A stretch of 64,000 nucleotides of DNA from assembly GCF_000400735.1 (NCBI RefSeq), contig NZ_KE007362.1, forward strand, positions 122,276 through 186,275. Reading direction: 5' to 3'. Below the pieces are notes generated by a model. The model was given only the letters and a program-made list of their open reading frames with translations. It had not been told where the DNA came from and did no database searches. Shown in pieces: positions 42,351 to 51,475 of the stretch. Made by a program: the position numbers and the translations under genes. Origin of the DNA: Acinetobacter tandoii DSM 14970 = CIP 107469. GTDB taxonomy: Bacteria; Pseudomonadota; Gammaproteobacteria; Pseudomonadales; Moraxellaceae. Within the stretch, counting starts at the first letter, position 1, and the number at the start of each line of letters is the position of its first letter.

Positions 42351-42731
42351 TCAGTGGTGCATATAAGCCTTATGTCCTTGATCACGTAACTCGCCAATTT
42401 TTTTCCCTTGCTTTTTCGCTTCGTCTAATTTTCCTGCTTGCGCGAGTGCTTTTGATTTATCAATTTCGACAATAATCTGGTCGAACAAAGCGCTTGAACT
42501 TGGCACTTTTTCAGCGGTATGTGCGGTCAATTTATATTGCTTAGCATGTACAGCAGCACCACGCATATTGTTTAAAGCAGCTGTCGCAGCTTGTGGGGTT
42601 GAGGCTTGGTTGAAGGCTTTATAATTTTTTCCAAGGGTTTTCATATCATCTTCTAAACCTGCTGCCATGACGGTATTGCTTAATAGCAAAGATGACAACA
42701 TTACAACGGTGGCTAAAGTTTTTTTAATCAT
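42351..42731 (-). CDS. Cytochrome b562-family protein
   Basis: This is a periplasmic four-helix-bundle haem protein of the E. coli cytochrome b562 family. The 126-residue precursor has a signal peptide cleaved near residue 23 (NTVMA). The mature start AGLEDDMKTLGKNYKAF places Met at position 7, the haem ligand in E. coli, and the C-terminal ELRDQGHKAYMHH supplies the histidine. No CxxCH is present, so haem would be non-covalent. The redox partner is unknown. Confidence 0.87.
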   Translation of the reverse strand: MIKKTLATVVMLSSLLLSNTVMAAGLEDDMKTLGKNYKAFNQASTPQAATAALNNMRGAAVHAKQYKLTAHTAEKVPSSSALFDQIIVEIDKSKALAQAGKLDEAKKQGKKIGELRDQGHKAYMHH

Positions 42732-42837
42732 GATGATGTCCTATCAAAAACTGTGGCTATGGTTTATTTATCAGGGGTAAATATACAAAATGTTTATTTA
42801 AACACGCTGCTTTATTCTACTAAAGTAGCATACATAA

Positions 42838-42863
42838 AAAATGCAACGGATTCGTTGCATTTT
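42838..42863 (-). terminator. Terminator after coaBC
   Basis: An 11-bp perfect stem AAAATGCAACG/CGTTGCATTTT with a GATT loop, 19 bp past the coaBC stop. Confidence 0.82.
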
Positions 42864-42881
42864 GATAAAAATTTCACAGAT

Positions 42882-44144
42882 CTATTTGGCTTTATGATGC
42901 TGTAATGCATCATGCATGGCTTCTACCAACTGTTGTGCGATCTCTTGTTTTGAGGCTTTTTCTAAATCACGTTTGTCCATGTCATATTGATTGGCAAAAA
43001 ACACGGTCATGGCATTTTCATCCGACGCAAAACCGATATCAGCACGTGACACATCATTACAGGCAATCATATCCAGCTTTTTAGCGACCAGCTTGCCTGC
43101 TGCATATTCTTCCACGTTACGTGTTTCTGCGGCAAAGCCGACCATAAACGGACGCTTTTGTTGCTGTGCAATAGTCGCCACAATGTCTGGGTTTTTCACT
43201 AAAGCGACATTGAGCTCATCGCCCGATTTTTTAATTTTATGTTCAGCGACTTCAGCAACACGATAATCAGCGACTGCTGCTGTGGCTATGAAAATATCAC
43301 AGCCTTCTTCCAACATTTGCATGCTGGTATTCAACATTTGAATCGCAGATGACACGTTCACACGGCGTACCCCATTTGGAGTATCTAAACTGACAGGACC
43401 TGCAATTAAAGTCACTTTTGCCCCAGCCGCATAACAGGCAGCTGCCAACGCAAAACCCATTTTGCCTGTACTGTGATTAGAAATATAACGCACAGGGTCT
43501 ATTGCTTCACGGGTTGGACCTGCGGTAATCACCACATGTTTACTCGCCAATAGACCAAATTTTTCGGCAATGGCACGTTGTGCTTTATGGAAATACTCCG
43601 TGACTTGATAAGCCAAATCTTCTGGCTCAGGCATACGGCCTAAACCCACATCACCACATGCTTGTGAACCGGCTTCTGGCATAATCACATGCACGCCATC
43701 CTCAATCAACGTATTTAAATTACGCTGCGTGGCTTTGGCTGCCCACATCTGCTGATTCATGGCAGGCGCAACCCAAACTGGCGCTTTAGTCGCAAGATAT
43801 AAAGTACTGAGTAAATCATCTGCCAAACCTGCGGCAAACTTGGCCAAGGTATCGCAACTGGCTGGTGCCACCAACAATAAATCTGCCCAACGCGCTAACT
43901 CAATATGTCCCATGCCTGCTTCAGCTTCTGGATCGAGTAATTCGGTATGTACAGGATTGCCAGACAAGGCTTGAAACGTCAGTGGTGTAATAAAGGCCTG
44001 CGCACCATGCGTCATCACGACACGAACATTAAATCCCTGATCTTTAAGTCGACGAACTAGGATGGCACTTTTATAGGCTGCAATTCCGCCTGTAACAGCC
44101 AAAATGATGTTTTTATTTGGAATTACACTTAAGTCAAAGCTCAC
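42882..44144 (-). CDS. coaBC: Bifunctional phosphopantothenoylcysteine decarboxylase/synthetase
   Basis: CoaBC performs two successive steps of coenzyme A synthesis. The 420-residue protein has an N-terminal flavoprotein decarboxylase domain with ILAVTGGIAAYKSA, GMGHIELARW (active-site His) and APAMNQQMWA, and CGDVGLGRMPEPED containing the active cysteine. The C-terminal synthetase domain starts around HVVITAGPTREAIDPVRYISN. It is divergent from radC, the classical coaBC/radC arrangement. Confidence 0.96.
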   Translation of the reverse strand: MSFDLSVIPNKNIILAVTGGIAAYKSAILVRRLKDQGFNVRVVMTHGAQAFITPLTFQALSGNPVHTELLDPEAEAGMGHIELARWADLLLVAPASCDTLAKFAAGLADDLLSTLYLATKAPVWVAPAMNQQMWAAKATQRNLNTLIEDGVHVIMPEAGSQACGDVGLGRMPEPEDLAYQVTEYFHKAQRAIAEKFGLLASKHVVITAGPTREAIDPVRYISNHSTGKMGFALAAACYAAGAKVTLIAGPVSLDTPNGVRRVNVSSAIQMLNTSMQMLEEGCDIFIATAAVADYRVAEVAEHKIKKSGDELNVALVKNPDIVATIAQQQKRPFMVGFAAETRNVEEYAAGKLVAKKLDMIACNDVSRADIGFASDENAMTVFFANQYDMDKRDLEKASKQEIAQQLVEAMHDALQHHKAK

Positions 44145-44256
44145 AAACAGTATACCTTTCTGTTGCAGTGGCGCTCACAATAGCATTAAATATCCGCATA
44201 CCCAAGTGATTGACTGGGGTAAAACTTGATAATAAACATGAAAAAGCTCAACAAAA

Positions 44257-44949
44257 ATGAATCTATCGATCAAACATTGGCCTGAACAGGAGCGTCCTCG
44301 TGAACGCTTATTACAACAAGGGGCGAATAGCCTTTCAGATGCAGAACTATTAGCCATTTTCCTACGTTCTGGTTCTCAACAACACTCAGCCGTAGAATTA
44401 GCTCGACTGTTGATACAGCATTTTGGTGGGTTAGCCCCAATTCTAAATGCTGAACTTCCCCAACTCAGTCAATTTCATGGGATTGGTGCCAGTAAATATT
44501 CACAACTCATGGCAGTCAAAGAATTGGGACGGCGTTATGTGGCACAACAATTACAACAACACAGTTTAGAAATTCAAAACTCTTCACAATTACTTGACTA
44601 CCTACGCTTTGAACTCTTGGGAGAAACACAGGAAGTATTTGCCGTTCTGTGCCTAGACAGTCAACTGCGCAAACTACATTTTAAAAAACTCTTCTTTGGC
44701 TCACTGAATAGTTGCACGGTCTCTCTAAATCAATTACTGCGTTATGCCTTGCAACAGCAAGCCAGCTCTATTGTCATTGCACATAATCACCCTTTGGGAC
44801 ATGCCCAGCCTTCAGCAGCGGATATTGCCTTAACCCAACAAATTACACAGGCCTGTAAACTGCTTGAAATACAATTGTTGGATCATTGTGTGATTGCTGC
44901 GACAGGCAGTTTTTCATTTGCTGAACAGGGCTTAATCAAGTCCACTTAA
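44257..44949 (+). CDS. radC: RadC/JAB1-domain DNA repair family protein
   Basis: RadC is a conserved JAMM/MPN-domain protein whose biochemical role is unsettled. The 230-residue protein begins with LSIKHWPEQERPRERLLQQGANSLSDAEL, read across its N-terminal helix-hairpin-helix domain. It carries the JAMM metal motif in VIAHNHPLGHAQPSAADI. The spacing is complete and no residue of the metal site is missing. It is divergent from coaBC. Confidence 0.95.
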   Translation: MNLSIKHWPEQERPRERLLQQGANSLSDAELLAIFLRSGSQQHSAVELARLLIQHFGGLAPILNAELPQLSQFHGIGASKYSQLMAVKELGRRYVAQQLQQHSLEIQNSSQLLDYLRFELLGETQEVFAVLCLDSQLRKLHFKKLFFGSLNSCTVSLNQLLRYALQQQASSIVIAHNHPLGHAQPSAADIALTQQITQACKLLEIQLLDHCVIAATGSFSFAEQGLIKST

Positions 44950-45024
44950 AGCCTTTCAGCAAATATTGACAAAAGCCAAACGACAGATGAAGATCAAGCA
45001 AAAATAAATGATGAATCCCACCCC

Positions 45025-45936
45025 ATGATCGTGCGAGAACAACCCGACGTCTTTAAACTATTATTTTCATGGCGCGGAACAATCCTCCCAAAAGTTTTAC
45101 CTCCTTTAGGCGTGGTTATGCTGATTTCCACCATTGTGGGTGGTGTATCGCACATGGGATATTTTCATTTTCCAGAACTGCCCTTGGTTGGCTTCACCTT
45201 AATTGGTGTTGTACTGTCTATTTTCCTTGGGTTTAAAAATACCGCTTGTTATGACCGCTGGTGGGAAGCGCGTAAACTTTGGGGCATGTTGATTGCCAAT
45301 GCACGCCACTTTGACCGTAACTGTCGTATTCTTACACAGGCACGGCGCGAGCGAGTCATTCAGCATGTCATTGTCTTTGCCAACGTATTGCGTGACCGAC
45401 TGCGCCATCAGACTGAGAACCCAACCGAACTGACTGAAACTACAGGCTTAAGCCCGCAAGCGTTGGCTCAACTGTATCAACAGGTCAACGCTCCGCAGTA
45501 CACGCTCAGTCTGATTCAATGGGAACTGATGCAGGCCTTAAAAGAAGGTGAAATCTCAGACATTATTTATGCACAAATGAATGAACATGTGGCGGAAATG
45601 AGCTTGGTACAAACAGGCTGTGACCGAATTGCCACAACGCCATTACCTTTTGCTTATTCTGTATTGCTAAATCGTACCGTGTATTTTTTCTGTTTCATGC
45701 TCCCGTTTAGTTTAGGTGCAACTTTAGGACTGGCTACGCCATTACTGGTCGGTATCTTAGCCTATACCTTTTTGGGCTTAGATGCCTTAAGTTCAGAAAT
45801 TGAAGAACCGTTTGGCACACAAAGTAATGATTTACCCCTAGATGCAATGGTACGTACCATTGAAATTGAATTACTTGGCACCTTAGGTAAGCCAACTCCA
45901 CCGCCAATCCAAGCACAGGATAACAATCTCTTATAA
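45025..45936 (+). CDS. Bestrophin-family (YneE-like) membrane protein
   Basis: Bacterial bestrophin homologues form pentameric ion channels; the ion here is unknown. The 303-residue protein has several hydrophobic helices and the family motifs LGFKNTACYDRWWEARKLWG and VGILAYTFLGLDALSSEIEEPFG. The FG at the end and the Asp-rich C-terminal segment NDLPLDAM are also characteristic. It follows radC after about 75 bp. Confidence 0.88.
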   Translation: MIVREQPDVFKLLFSWRGTILPKVLPPLGVVMLISTIVGGVSHMGYFHFPELPLVGFTLIGVVLSIFLGFKNTACYDRWWEARKLWGMLIANARHFDRNCRILTQARRERVIQHVIVFANVLRDRLRHQTENPTELTETTGLSPQALAQLYQQVNAPQYTLSLIQWELMQALKEGEISDIIYAQMNEHVAEMSLVQTGCDRIATTPLPFAYSVLLNRTVYFFCFMLPFSLGATLGLATPLLVGILAYTFLGLDALSSEIEEPFGTQSNDLPLDAMVRTIEIELLGTLGKPTPPPIQAQDNNLL

Positions 45937-46027
45937 AACCAACCATTCAAAATCAACTGTCCTCTTTGTAGAACAAGAAAGACGAAATTAAACAAATATT
46001 TAAAAATCAAAAAACAGGAGTCAGGCT

Positions 46028-46651
46028 GTGATTAAAATTTTAGGGTGAACAGATTCCATCAATGTCAGAAAAGTCCTCCGGTTATGTGATGAGCTACATT
46101 TACATTACCAACGTGAAGATTGGGGCCGTGGCTTTCGTTCCCCGAAAGAACAGGAATTTATACACTTAAATCCAAATGCCACGATTCCTGTACTCATCGA
46201 TGAGGAGCTGACGCTATGGCAATCTAATTCGATTATTCGTTATTTGGCCAATGCTTATGATGGCTCAGCACTTTATCCGACAGAGCCGAAAACACGTGCA
46301 CTTATTGATCAATGGATTGACTGGCAAGGGATTGAGCTTAATAACAGTTGGGTCTATGCCCTGATGCACATTATTCGGAACTCTCCTGAACATCAAGATC
46401 AGAAGGAAGTTGAAAAAAGTATTCAAGCGTGGAATAGCATGATGCTGATTTTAGAAAACCAACTCGCAAACACTCAGGCGTATGTCGCGGGTCAGCAGTT
46501 TTCATTGGCAGATATTCCAATTGGGCTTTCTGTACAGCGTTGGTATCTAACACCATTTGAGAAACCTGACTGTCCACATGTAAAACGCTACTACGACCTT
46601 CTTAGTCAAAGAGAGCCTTACTTAAAATGGGGCAATAATGGTCAAAACTAG
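46028..46651 (+). pseudogene. Glutathione S-transferase gene interrupted by an in-frame TGA
   Basis: From a GTG at 46028 with AGGAG seven bases upstream, one frame encodes a full-length GST: MIKILG, then a TGA stop at 46046-46048, then TDSINVRKVLRLCDEL, a thioredoxin-fold segment with LNPNATIPVLIDEEL and QSNSIIRYLANAYDG. The C-terminal helical domain follows. Related GSTs carry arginine (often CGA/CGT) at the position of the TGA, so a single C-to-T change could explain it. A TTG at 46244 could start a shorter product, but that would lose most of the glutathione-binding domain. Confidence 0.75.
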
Positions 46652-46687
46652 GACAGCATTTTTTCCTTGGTTATTAAAATACCGAGG

Positions 46688-47542
46688 TTATTGAAACTGT
46701 TCCCAAATCCCCACTTGCCCTGCTTTCATGACAGGAACACGTCCTAGTTGAATCCACGGCATATTTTCACCATGAAAATCACTGCCAACCGATACTTTTA
46801 AACCCTGTTCCGCAATCATACGATCCACCATTTGACGCGTCGCAGGTGGATCAATTTGCGGTGGTAATTCCACAGCATCCCCACCAGACTGCGCAAACAA
46901 TTCAATTAAATAACGAACATTGGTTGCCGATAAATCATATCGGGTTGGATGTGCCAAAACTGCAAAACCACCACTGGCATGAATCGCTTGAATGGTTTCT
47001 TCAAGTCCCAATCCATCAAACTTTACATAAGCCTTCTTGCCTTCTTTAATATATTTATCAAAAGCTTGTTGTACACGACTGACGATTCCCTTTTCTACCA
47101 AGGTTTTGGCAATATGTGTACGCGTGATACGATCTGCTTCACCATCAACTTTACTGAGTATATCGGCATAAATATCTTGACCAATCAGCGGTGTAAGCAA
47201 ACGGCAAATCTGCTCTGCACGCTCGGCTCGAATCTGTTTTTGCTGTTGCAAGACCGCCAATAAGGGCTCAGGATGCTGCATGTTCAGTGCAACAATATGT
47301 ACGCTATAACTTTTTTTGGTGGCTGGACGCGACCACTGACTGGAAATTTCAACGCCAGAGATTAACTTCATGTCATAGCCATTTGCAATTTGTGCTGCCA
47401 AAGCTAGACCATCCATCGTATCGTGATCGGTCAATGCCAGCGTGTGGATGCCTTTTTCATGCGCGGCATGCACCAGTTGTTCTGGTGACAAAGTTCCATC
47501 AGAAATATTACTATGTGTATGTAAATCTACGCCAAGCATCAC
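46688..47542 (-). CDS. PHP-domain phosphoesterase (RNase AM/TrpH-like)
   Basis: Family members include E. coli YciV/RNase AM, which hydrolyses 5' ends of short RNAs and phosphoadenosine phosphate. The 284-residue protein has PHP metal motifs VDLHTHSNISDG, ALTDHDTMDGL, FAVLAHPTRYD and VGSDFHGENMPW. It is divergent from yciB with only about 40 bp between starts, similar to the trpH-yciO-yciB region in related bacteria. Confidence 0.9.
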   Translation of the reverse strand: MMLGVDLHTHSNISDGTLSPEQLVHAAHEKGIHTLALTDHDTMDGLALAAQIANGYDMKLISGVEISSQWSRPATKKSYSVHIVALNMQHPEPLLAVLQQQKQIRAERAEQICRLLTPLIGQDIYADILSKVDGEADRITRTHIAKTLVEKGIVSRVQQAFDKYIKEGKKAYVKFDGLGLEETIQAIHASGGFAVLAHPTRYDLSATNVRYLIELFAQSGGDAVELPPQIDPPATRQMVDRMIAEQGLKVSVGSDFHGENMPWIQLGRVPVMKAGQVGIWEQFQ

Positions 47543-47584
47543 TTATACTAAGCCACTTTATTAAACAGATTCAGATACTCTAAC

Positions 47585-48199
47585 ATGAAAGCACTTTTAG
47601 ACTTTGTGCCACTCATTATTTTCTTTTATTTATATAAGACGGTAGATCCGAAAGATACCCAGCATCCGTTACTCCAATTAATCGGTTCCGCAGGTGGTAT
47701 AGACAATAATAATATTTTAGTGGCAACAACGGGCTTAATTCTTTCCATGCTGGTGGTGTATGGCGCATTGTTTATCATGCAAAAATTCCGTTTAGACAAA
47801 CAACAGTGGATTGTCTTGTTTATGACAGTGATTTTTGGTGGCATTACCTTGATGCTCAGTGATGACTTCTATATCCGCCTAAAAGCAGCCATTCTAAATA
47901 TGGTCTTTGCTGGTGCTTTCTTGTTATCTCCGTATTTTAGTAAAGACCGTAGTCCGCTCATCAAACGCCTATTTGCCCCTATTTTCAATTTAGGTGAACT
48001 GGGCTGGAAAAGACTCAATTACGCTTGGGCAGGCATGTTTGCCGTCATGTCTGGCTTACATGTCTTTTTTGCTTTCTTATTTATGAACGGAAAATATTGG
48101 GGAGAATTTACCGCTTTTGGTGACATGCTGGTGATGTTTTCCTTTATCATTATCCAGTTTATTGTATTACGTAAACACTTCAAATCTTCTGAAGATTAA
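47585..48199 (+). CDS. yciB: YciB/IspZ-family septation membrane protein
   Basis: YciB is an inner-membrane protein linked to cell division and envelope synthesis. The 204-residue protein has about five or six hydrophobic helices and the family segments KALLDFVPLIIFFYLYK, NLGELGWKRLNYAWAGMF and GKYWGEFTAFGDM. Length is near normal. yciI follows 27 bp downstream, as in E. coli. Confidence 0.92.
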   Translation: MKALLDFVPLIIFFYLYKTVDPKDTQHPLLQLIGSAGGIDNNNILVATTGLILSMLVVYGALFIMQKFRLDKQQWIVLFMTVIFGGITLMLSDDFYIRLKAAILNMVFAGAFLLSPYFSKDRSPLIKRLFAPIFNLGELGWKRLNYAWAGMFAVMSGLHVFFAFLFMNGKYWGEFTAFGDMLVMFSFIIIQFIVLRKHFKSSED

Positions 48200-48226
48200 T
48201 ATTCGTTTCGCGCGCAGAGAATCATC

Positions 48227-48529
48227 ATGCCATTATTTGTTGTGACTTGTACCGATCAAGACGGTACTGTAGAAAAACGCCTTGCAGTACGCCCTCAACA
48301 TCTCGCACGTTTAGAGCAATTAGATGCTGAAGGCCGCTTAATTGTTGCAGGTGCGATGCCTAAAGATCCGAGCAATCCACAAGCAGGTTTTTATGGCAGC
48401 ACCATTATTGTCGATTTTGACAGTCGTGAAGCACTCGATACTTGGCTACAAGACGAACCTTTCTTAAAAGAAGGCGTCTATGCTCAAATTGAGGTTAAAC
48501 CTTTTAACAAAGCGTTTCCTAAAGGATAA
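48227..48529 (+). CDS. yciI: YciI-family protein
   Basis: YciI is a small ferredoxin-like-fold protein; catalytic activity in this family is poorly characterised. The 100-residue product has the family His-Asp candidate site in VRPQHLARLEQLDAEGRLIVAGAMP and GSTIIVDFDSREALDTWLQDEPF. It lies between yciB and a small coiled-coil protein, probably on one transcript. Confidence 0.9.
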   Translation: MPLFVVTCTDQDGTVEKRLAVRPQHLARLEQLDAEGRLIVAGAMPKDPSNPQAGFYGSTIIVDFDSREALDTWLQDEPFLKEGVYAQIEVKPFNKAFPKG

Positions 48530-48534
48530 AATTC

Positions 48535-49050
48535 ATGCGCGCTGTTGTTCCTAGTTTACTAGGTCTTTCTTTATTGTGTTCTACAGCTTGGGCGGTAGAA
48601 CCTGCACCAACTTCTCCAGCTCCTGCTGTAGCCTCTGCTGCTCCTACTGCACCAGCACCGACAACGCCACCGCAAACCCTTCCTGCGAACAAACCGCGCG
48701 TGATTCCCGCAGTAGCAACTGTGAATCCAAATGGACAACCGCAAGAGGTTCAACCCCTTACAGCAGAACAACTTGCCAAAAATAAAGCCTTGCAAGATTT
48801 AAAAATCAAAGCTTTAGTCAAAGACCAATCCGTACGCCTGCAACAATTGGAAAAAGCCAATTTAGAAGCATTGGCTCAAAACCAAGAATTACAACTCAAA
48901 AATGATAGTTTAGGTGTTCAAGTTCAAGTACTACAAAGTGAACGTAGTGCGCAAATGTTTATTTACGGTGCGGTCACACTTGCTGTTGGCGTACTCTTGG
49001 GTTTTTTAATTGCCAGTTATGCGCAATCCAAACGTCGCCGCCAATGGTAA
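48535..49050 (+). CDS. Exported coiled-coil protein with C-terminal membrane anchor
   Basis: Function is unknown. The 171-residue product has a signal peptide (LLGLSLLCSTAWA), a long Pro/Ala/Thr-rich linker at about residues 20-65, a Gln/Leu/Lys-rich coiled coil at about 75-130, and one C-terminal hydrophobic helix at about 143-163 ending in a basic tail (SKRRRQW). This layout resembles the tail of YgiM-type SH3 membrane proteins, but no SH3 domain is present. It lies 5 bp after yciI and 32 bp before mnmC. Confidence 0.8.
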   Translation: MRAVVPSLLGLSLLCSTAWAVEPAPTSPAPAVASAAPTAPAPTTPPQTLPANKPRVIPAVATVNPNGQPQEVQPLTAEQLAKNKALQDLKIKALVKDQSVRLQQLEKANLEALAQNQELQLKNDSLGVQVQVLQSERSAQMFIYGAVTLAVGVLLGFLIASYAQSKRRRQW

Positions 49051-49082
49051 TTTTCTGCGCTTCAATATAAAGGTTTCTACTT

Positions 49083-50999
49083 TTGTCACATGCAATACAA
49101 ACGGCTGAGCTCGATTGGCATCTTGTCGATGGTATCGAGGTGCCTGTCTCTAAACAATTTGGCGATGTTTATTTTTCTAAAGACAATGGTTTATTAGAAA
49201 CTCGACATGTCTTTTTACATGGCAATGATCTCAGCCTGCGTTTGGCAAATTTAAGCGACTATGAATACTTTTCTATCGGCGAAACAGGTTTTGGTACAGG
49301 CTTAAATATTCTGGCACTATGGCAAATGTGGCAACAATATCGTCCCGATAACCAGAGTCATTTACATGCCATCAGTGTGGAAAAGTTTCCACTATCCAAG
49401 CTAGACTTAATTCGTGCTTTAAATGCCTGGCCTGAACTCAAACCTTTAGCCGATCAACTGATTCAACAATATCCTTTACCTCTTGCCGGTTGTCATCGCC
49501 TGAATTTCCCTGAGGAGCGTTTTAGTCTTGACCTGTGGTTAGGCGATGCGCATGAGGTTTTCCCACAAATGGAAAAACTTCATCCTGTCAATGCATGGTT
49601 TTTAGATGGATTTGCACCTTCTTGCAATCCAGATATGTGGCAAGAACAAGTGTTGAATCATATCGTGCGACTGTCCGACTACGGAACAACTTTTGCCTCA
49701 TTCAGCGTGGCTGGCGTGTTAAAACAAGGGCTGAAACAGCATGGTATTCAGATTACTCGCCCACGTGGCTTTGGGCATAAACGGGAAATGCTGAAAGCCA
49801 GTTGGATAAAGCCAGAGCTGGATAGCGACAATGATACTATAACGCATCAAATAACGACTGAGGCATCTAAGTCCATCAGCACCAAGCAACGTCAAATTGC
49901 CATTATTGGTGCAGGTATTGCAGGTTTAAGTTGTGCTTGGGCTTTTGCCCAACGCGGGCATTTAGTCACCCTATATGATCAAAGCGCACCACTGTCGGGT
50001 GGTTCGGGCAATCCCTTGGCTTTACTCAATCCTAAACTGTGTCCGATTGAACAAAGCCATGAACACTTGATGACTTTGGCATGGCAGCACGCACTGCGCC
50101 ACTATGCTCAATTTCAGGCTTTTCGCCCGATTCAAGTCAACCAAATGGCTTTGAAAAATGTCGATGATTTATTGGGTTTAGCTACCGAATATCCTGAACA
50201 AGTACTCAATACCTCCACAGCAGAAGACTGCGCAATTCCAACAGCGTTTCCGAGCTTAAATCTGCTGCAAGCAGGAGTAGTTTCTCCACATTCATTACGC
50301 GATCAGATTCTGCAACATCCTCTCATTCAGTTTCAGCAAGCCACGATCAAGAGCTTTATTTCAAAACAAACTGTAGAAATTATGAATACTCAAGATCAGT
50401 GTCTGGGTGACTTTGATCATGTGATTGTGTGCTGCGCGCGCGAAAGCCAAACTTTTTTTGAACATTATCCGCTACTCAAACCGATTCGTGGTCAGGTCAG
50501 TTGGGTTAATAATCAGGCTCAACCTTTAGCTGCCGACCAAGCCTATAGCTATGGTGGCTATTGTATGCAACTCGATGCTGAACATTTAATTTTGGGTGCA
50601 TCTTTCTATCCGAATCGGGATGATTGTGAAGTTCTCACAGAAGACCATGTGCATAACTTCAATCTTATCCACAGTGTGTTTCCAAGTTATGCACAATCTC
50701 TGCCTCCAACCTCAACTTGGCAAGGTCGTGCTTCGGTGCGTGCACAAACCAGCGATTATTTCCCTATCTTAGGTCGCTTGGATCATTCGACTGAAATATA
50801 TAGCCTAGCGGGATTGGGATCTAAAGGCTTTTTATTCGCGCCATTGTGTAGTGAAATTTTGGCTGCAAAAATTCTTTCAGAAGCTTGCCCTGTTCCAAGT
50901 TCACTTTTGAAAAAGTTGGATATTCAACGTTTTGTAAAAAAAACTAAACCGAAGAAACCTTATTTTAAGGCTCATCCACATACGCAGACTGGAAATTAA
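49083..50999 (+). CDS. mnmC: Bifunctional tRNA methyltransferase/oxidoreductase MnmC
   Basis: MnmC converts cmnm5s2U34 of tRNA to nm5s2U and then mnm5s2U. The 638-residue protein starts at TTG (MSHAIQTAELDW), which aligns with the E. coli N-terminus; AAAGG lies about ten bases upstream. The N-terminal methyltransferase has SIGETGFGTGLNIL and WFLDGFAPSCNPDMW. The C-terminal FAD domain starts at IAIIGAGIAGLSCAWAFAQRG. Gene is complete and ends before a bidirectional terminator. Confidence 0.94.
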   Translation: MSHAIQTAELDWHLVDGIEVPVSKQFGDVYFSKDNGLLETRHVFLHGNDLSLRLANLSDYEYFSIGETGFGTGLNILALWQMWQQYRPDNQSHLHAISVEKFPLSKLDLIRALNAWPELKPLADQLIQQYPLPLAGCHRLNFPEERFSLDLWLGDAHEVFPQMEKLHPVNAWFLDGFAPSCNPDMWQEQVLNHIVRLSDYGTTFASFSVAGVLKQGLKQHGIQITRPRGFGHKREMLKASWIKPELDSDNDTITHQITTEASKSISTKQRQIAIIGAGIAGLSCAWAFAQRGHLVTLYDQSAPLSGGSGNPLALLNPKLCPIEQSHEHLMTLAWQHALRHYAQFQAFRPIQVNQMALKNVDDLLGLATEYPEQVLNTSTAEDCAIPTAFPSLNLLQAGVVSPHSLRDQILQHPLIQFQQATIKSFISKQTVEIMNTQDQCLGDFDHVIVCCARESQTFFEHYPLLKPIRGQVSWVNNQAQPLAADQAYSYGGYCMQLDAEHLILGASFYPNRDDCEVLTEDHVHNFNLIHSVFPSYAQSLPPTSTWQGRASVRAQTSDYFPILGRLDHSTEIYSLAGLGSKGFLFAPLCSEILAAKILSEACPVPSSLLKKLDIQRFVKKTKPKKPYFKAHPHTQTGN

Positions 51000-51039
51000 T
51001 TCTTTTTTATATCTCTGTTGTTTTTCTTCTTCATTTACG

Positions 51040-51066
51040 AAAAAAGCGCCATAAGGCGCTTTTTTT
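51040..51066. terminator. Bidirectional terminator between mnmC and rhodanese gene
   Basis: An 11-bp perfect stem AAAAAAGCGCC/GGCGCTTTTTT with an ATAA loop. Confidence 0.88.
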
Positions 51067-51069
51067 GAA

Positions 51070-51384
51070 TCAGGTTCCTTGTTCTAAAGGTAAACCCGCG
51101 TCACGAGCCGCTCGTGTACCCCCCATCAGGACTACATACTCACGTGAATGATCTAAACTATCGAGAAGTTCAGCCGCACGTGGCGCCTTACTTCCACCAC
51201 CACACAGAATGTAAATGGTCTGATCCGCAGACACCTGAGTCAAACAATCTGCTGACAAGTCTGCAATTGGCTGATTTACCGCACCTTTAACATGGGCTTC
51301 AGCATAAGCACTTGCGTCACGGACATCCCAGATGATGGCATCGTCTGGGAACTCAAATGTTGTAATTTCTTGTTTACGGATCAT
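51070..51384 (-). CDS. Single-domain rhodanese-like protein
   Basis: Rhodanese domains carry sulfane sulfur on an active-site cysteine. The ATG at 51384 (MIRKQEITTFEFPDDA) follows AAGGAG, so it is chosen over an in-frame start nine codons upstream. The 104-residue protein has the WDVRDASAYAEAHVKGAVN entry motif and the active-site loop ILCGGGSKAPRAAELL with cysteine. Substrate unknown. It is divergent from yajQ. Confidence 0.88.
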   Translation of the reverse strand: MIRKQEITTFEFPDDAIIWDVRDASAYAEAHVKGAVNQPIADLSADCLTQVSADQTIYILCGGGSKAPRAAELLDSLDHSREYVVLMGGTRAARDAGLPLEQGT

Positions 51385-51475
51385 TGTGCACTCCTTTGAT
51401 GTAAACAACACTTGGCAAATGAAGAAAACATCCCTAGCATCTCAGATATTCTTTCCCTTTGTAAAGGTCTATTCT

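Noticed and set aside
46046..46048. Selenocysteine or recoding at the TGA in the GST gene
   Set aside because: No selenocysteine insertion structure was seen after the codon, and relatives carry Arg rather than Cys there.
46244..46651. A self-standing 135-residue GST starting at TTG 46244
   Set aside because: The coding frame continues 72 codons upstream to a GTG with a good AGGAG site and encodes the missing thioredoxin fold; the shorter start is an artefact of the TGA.
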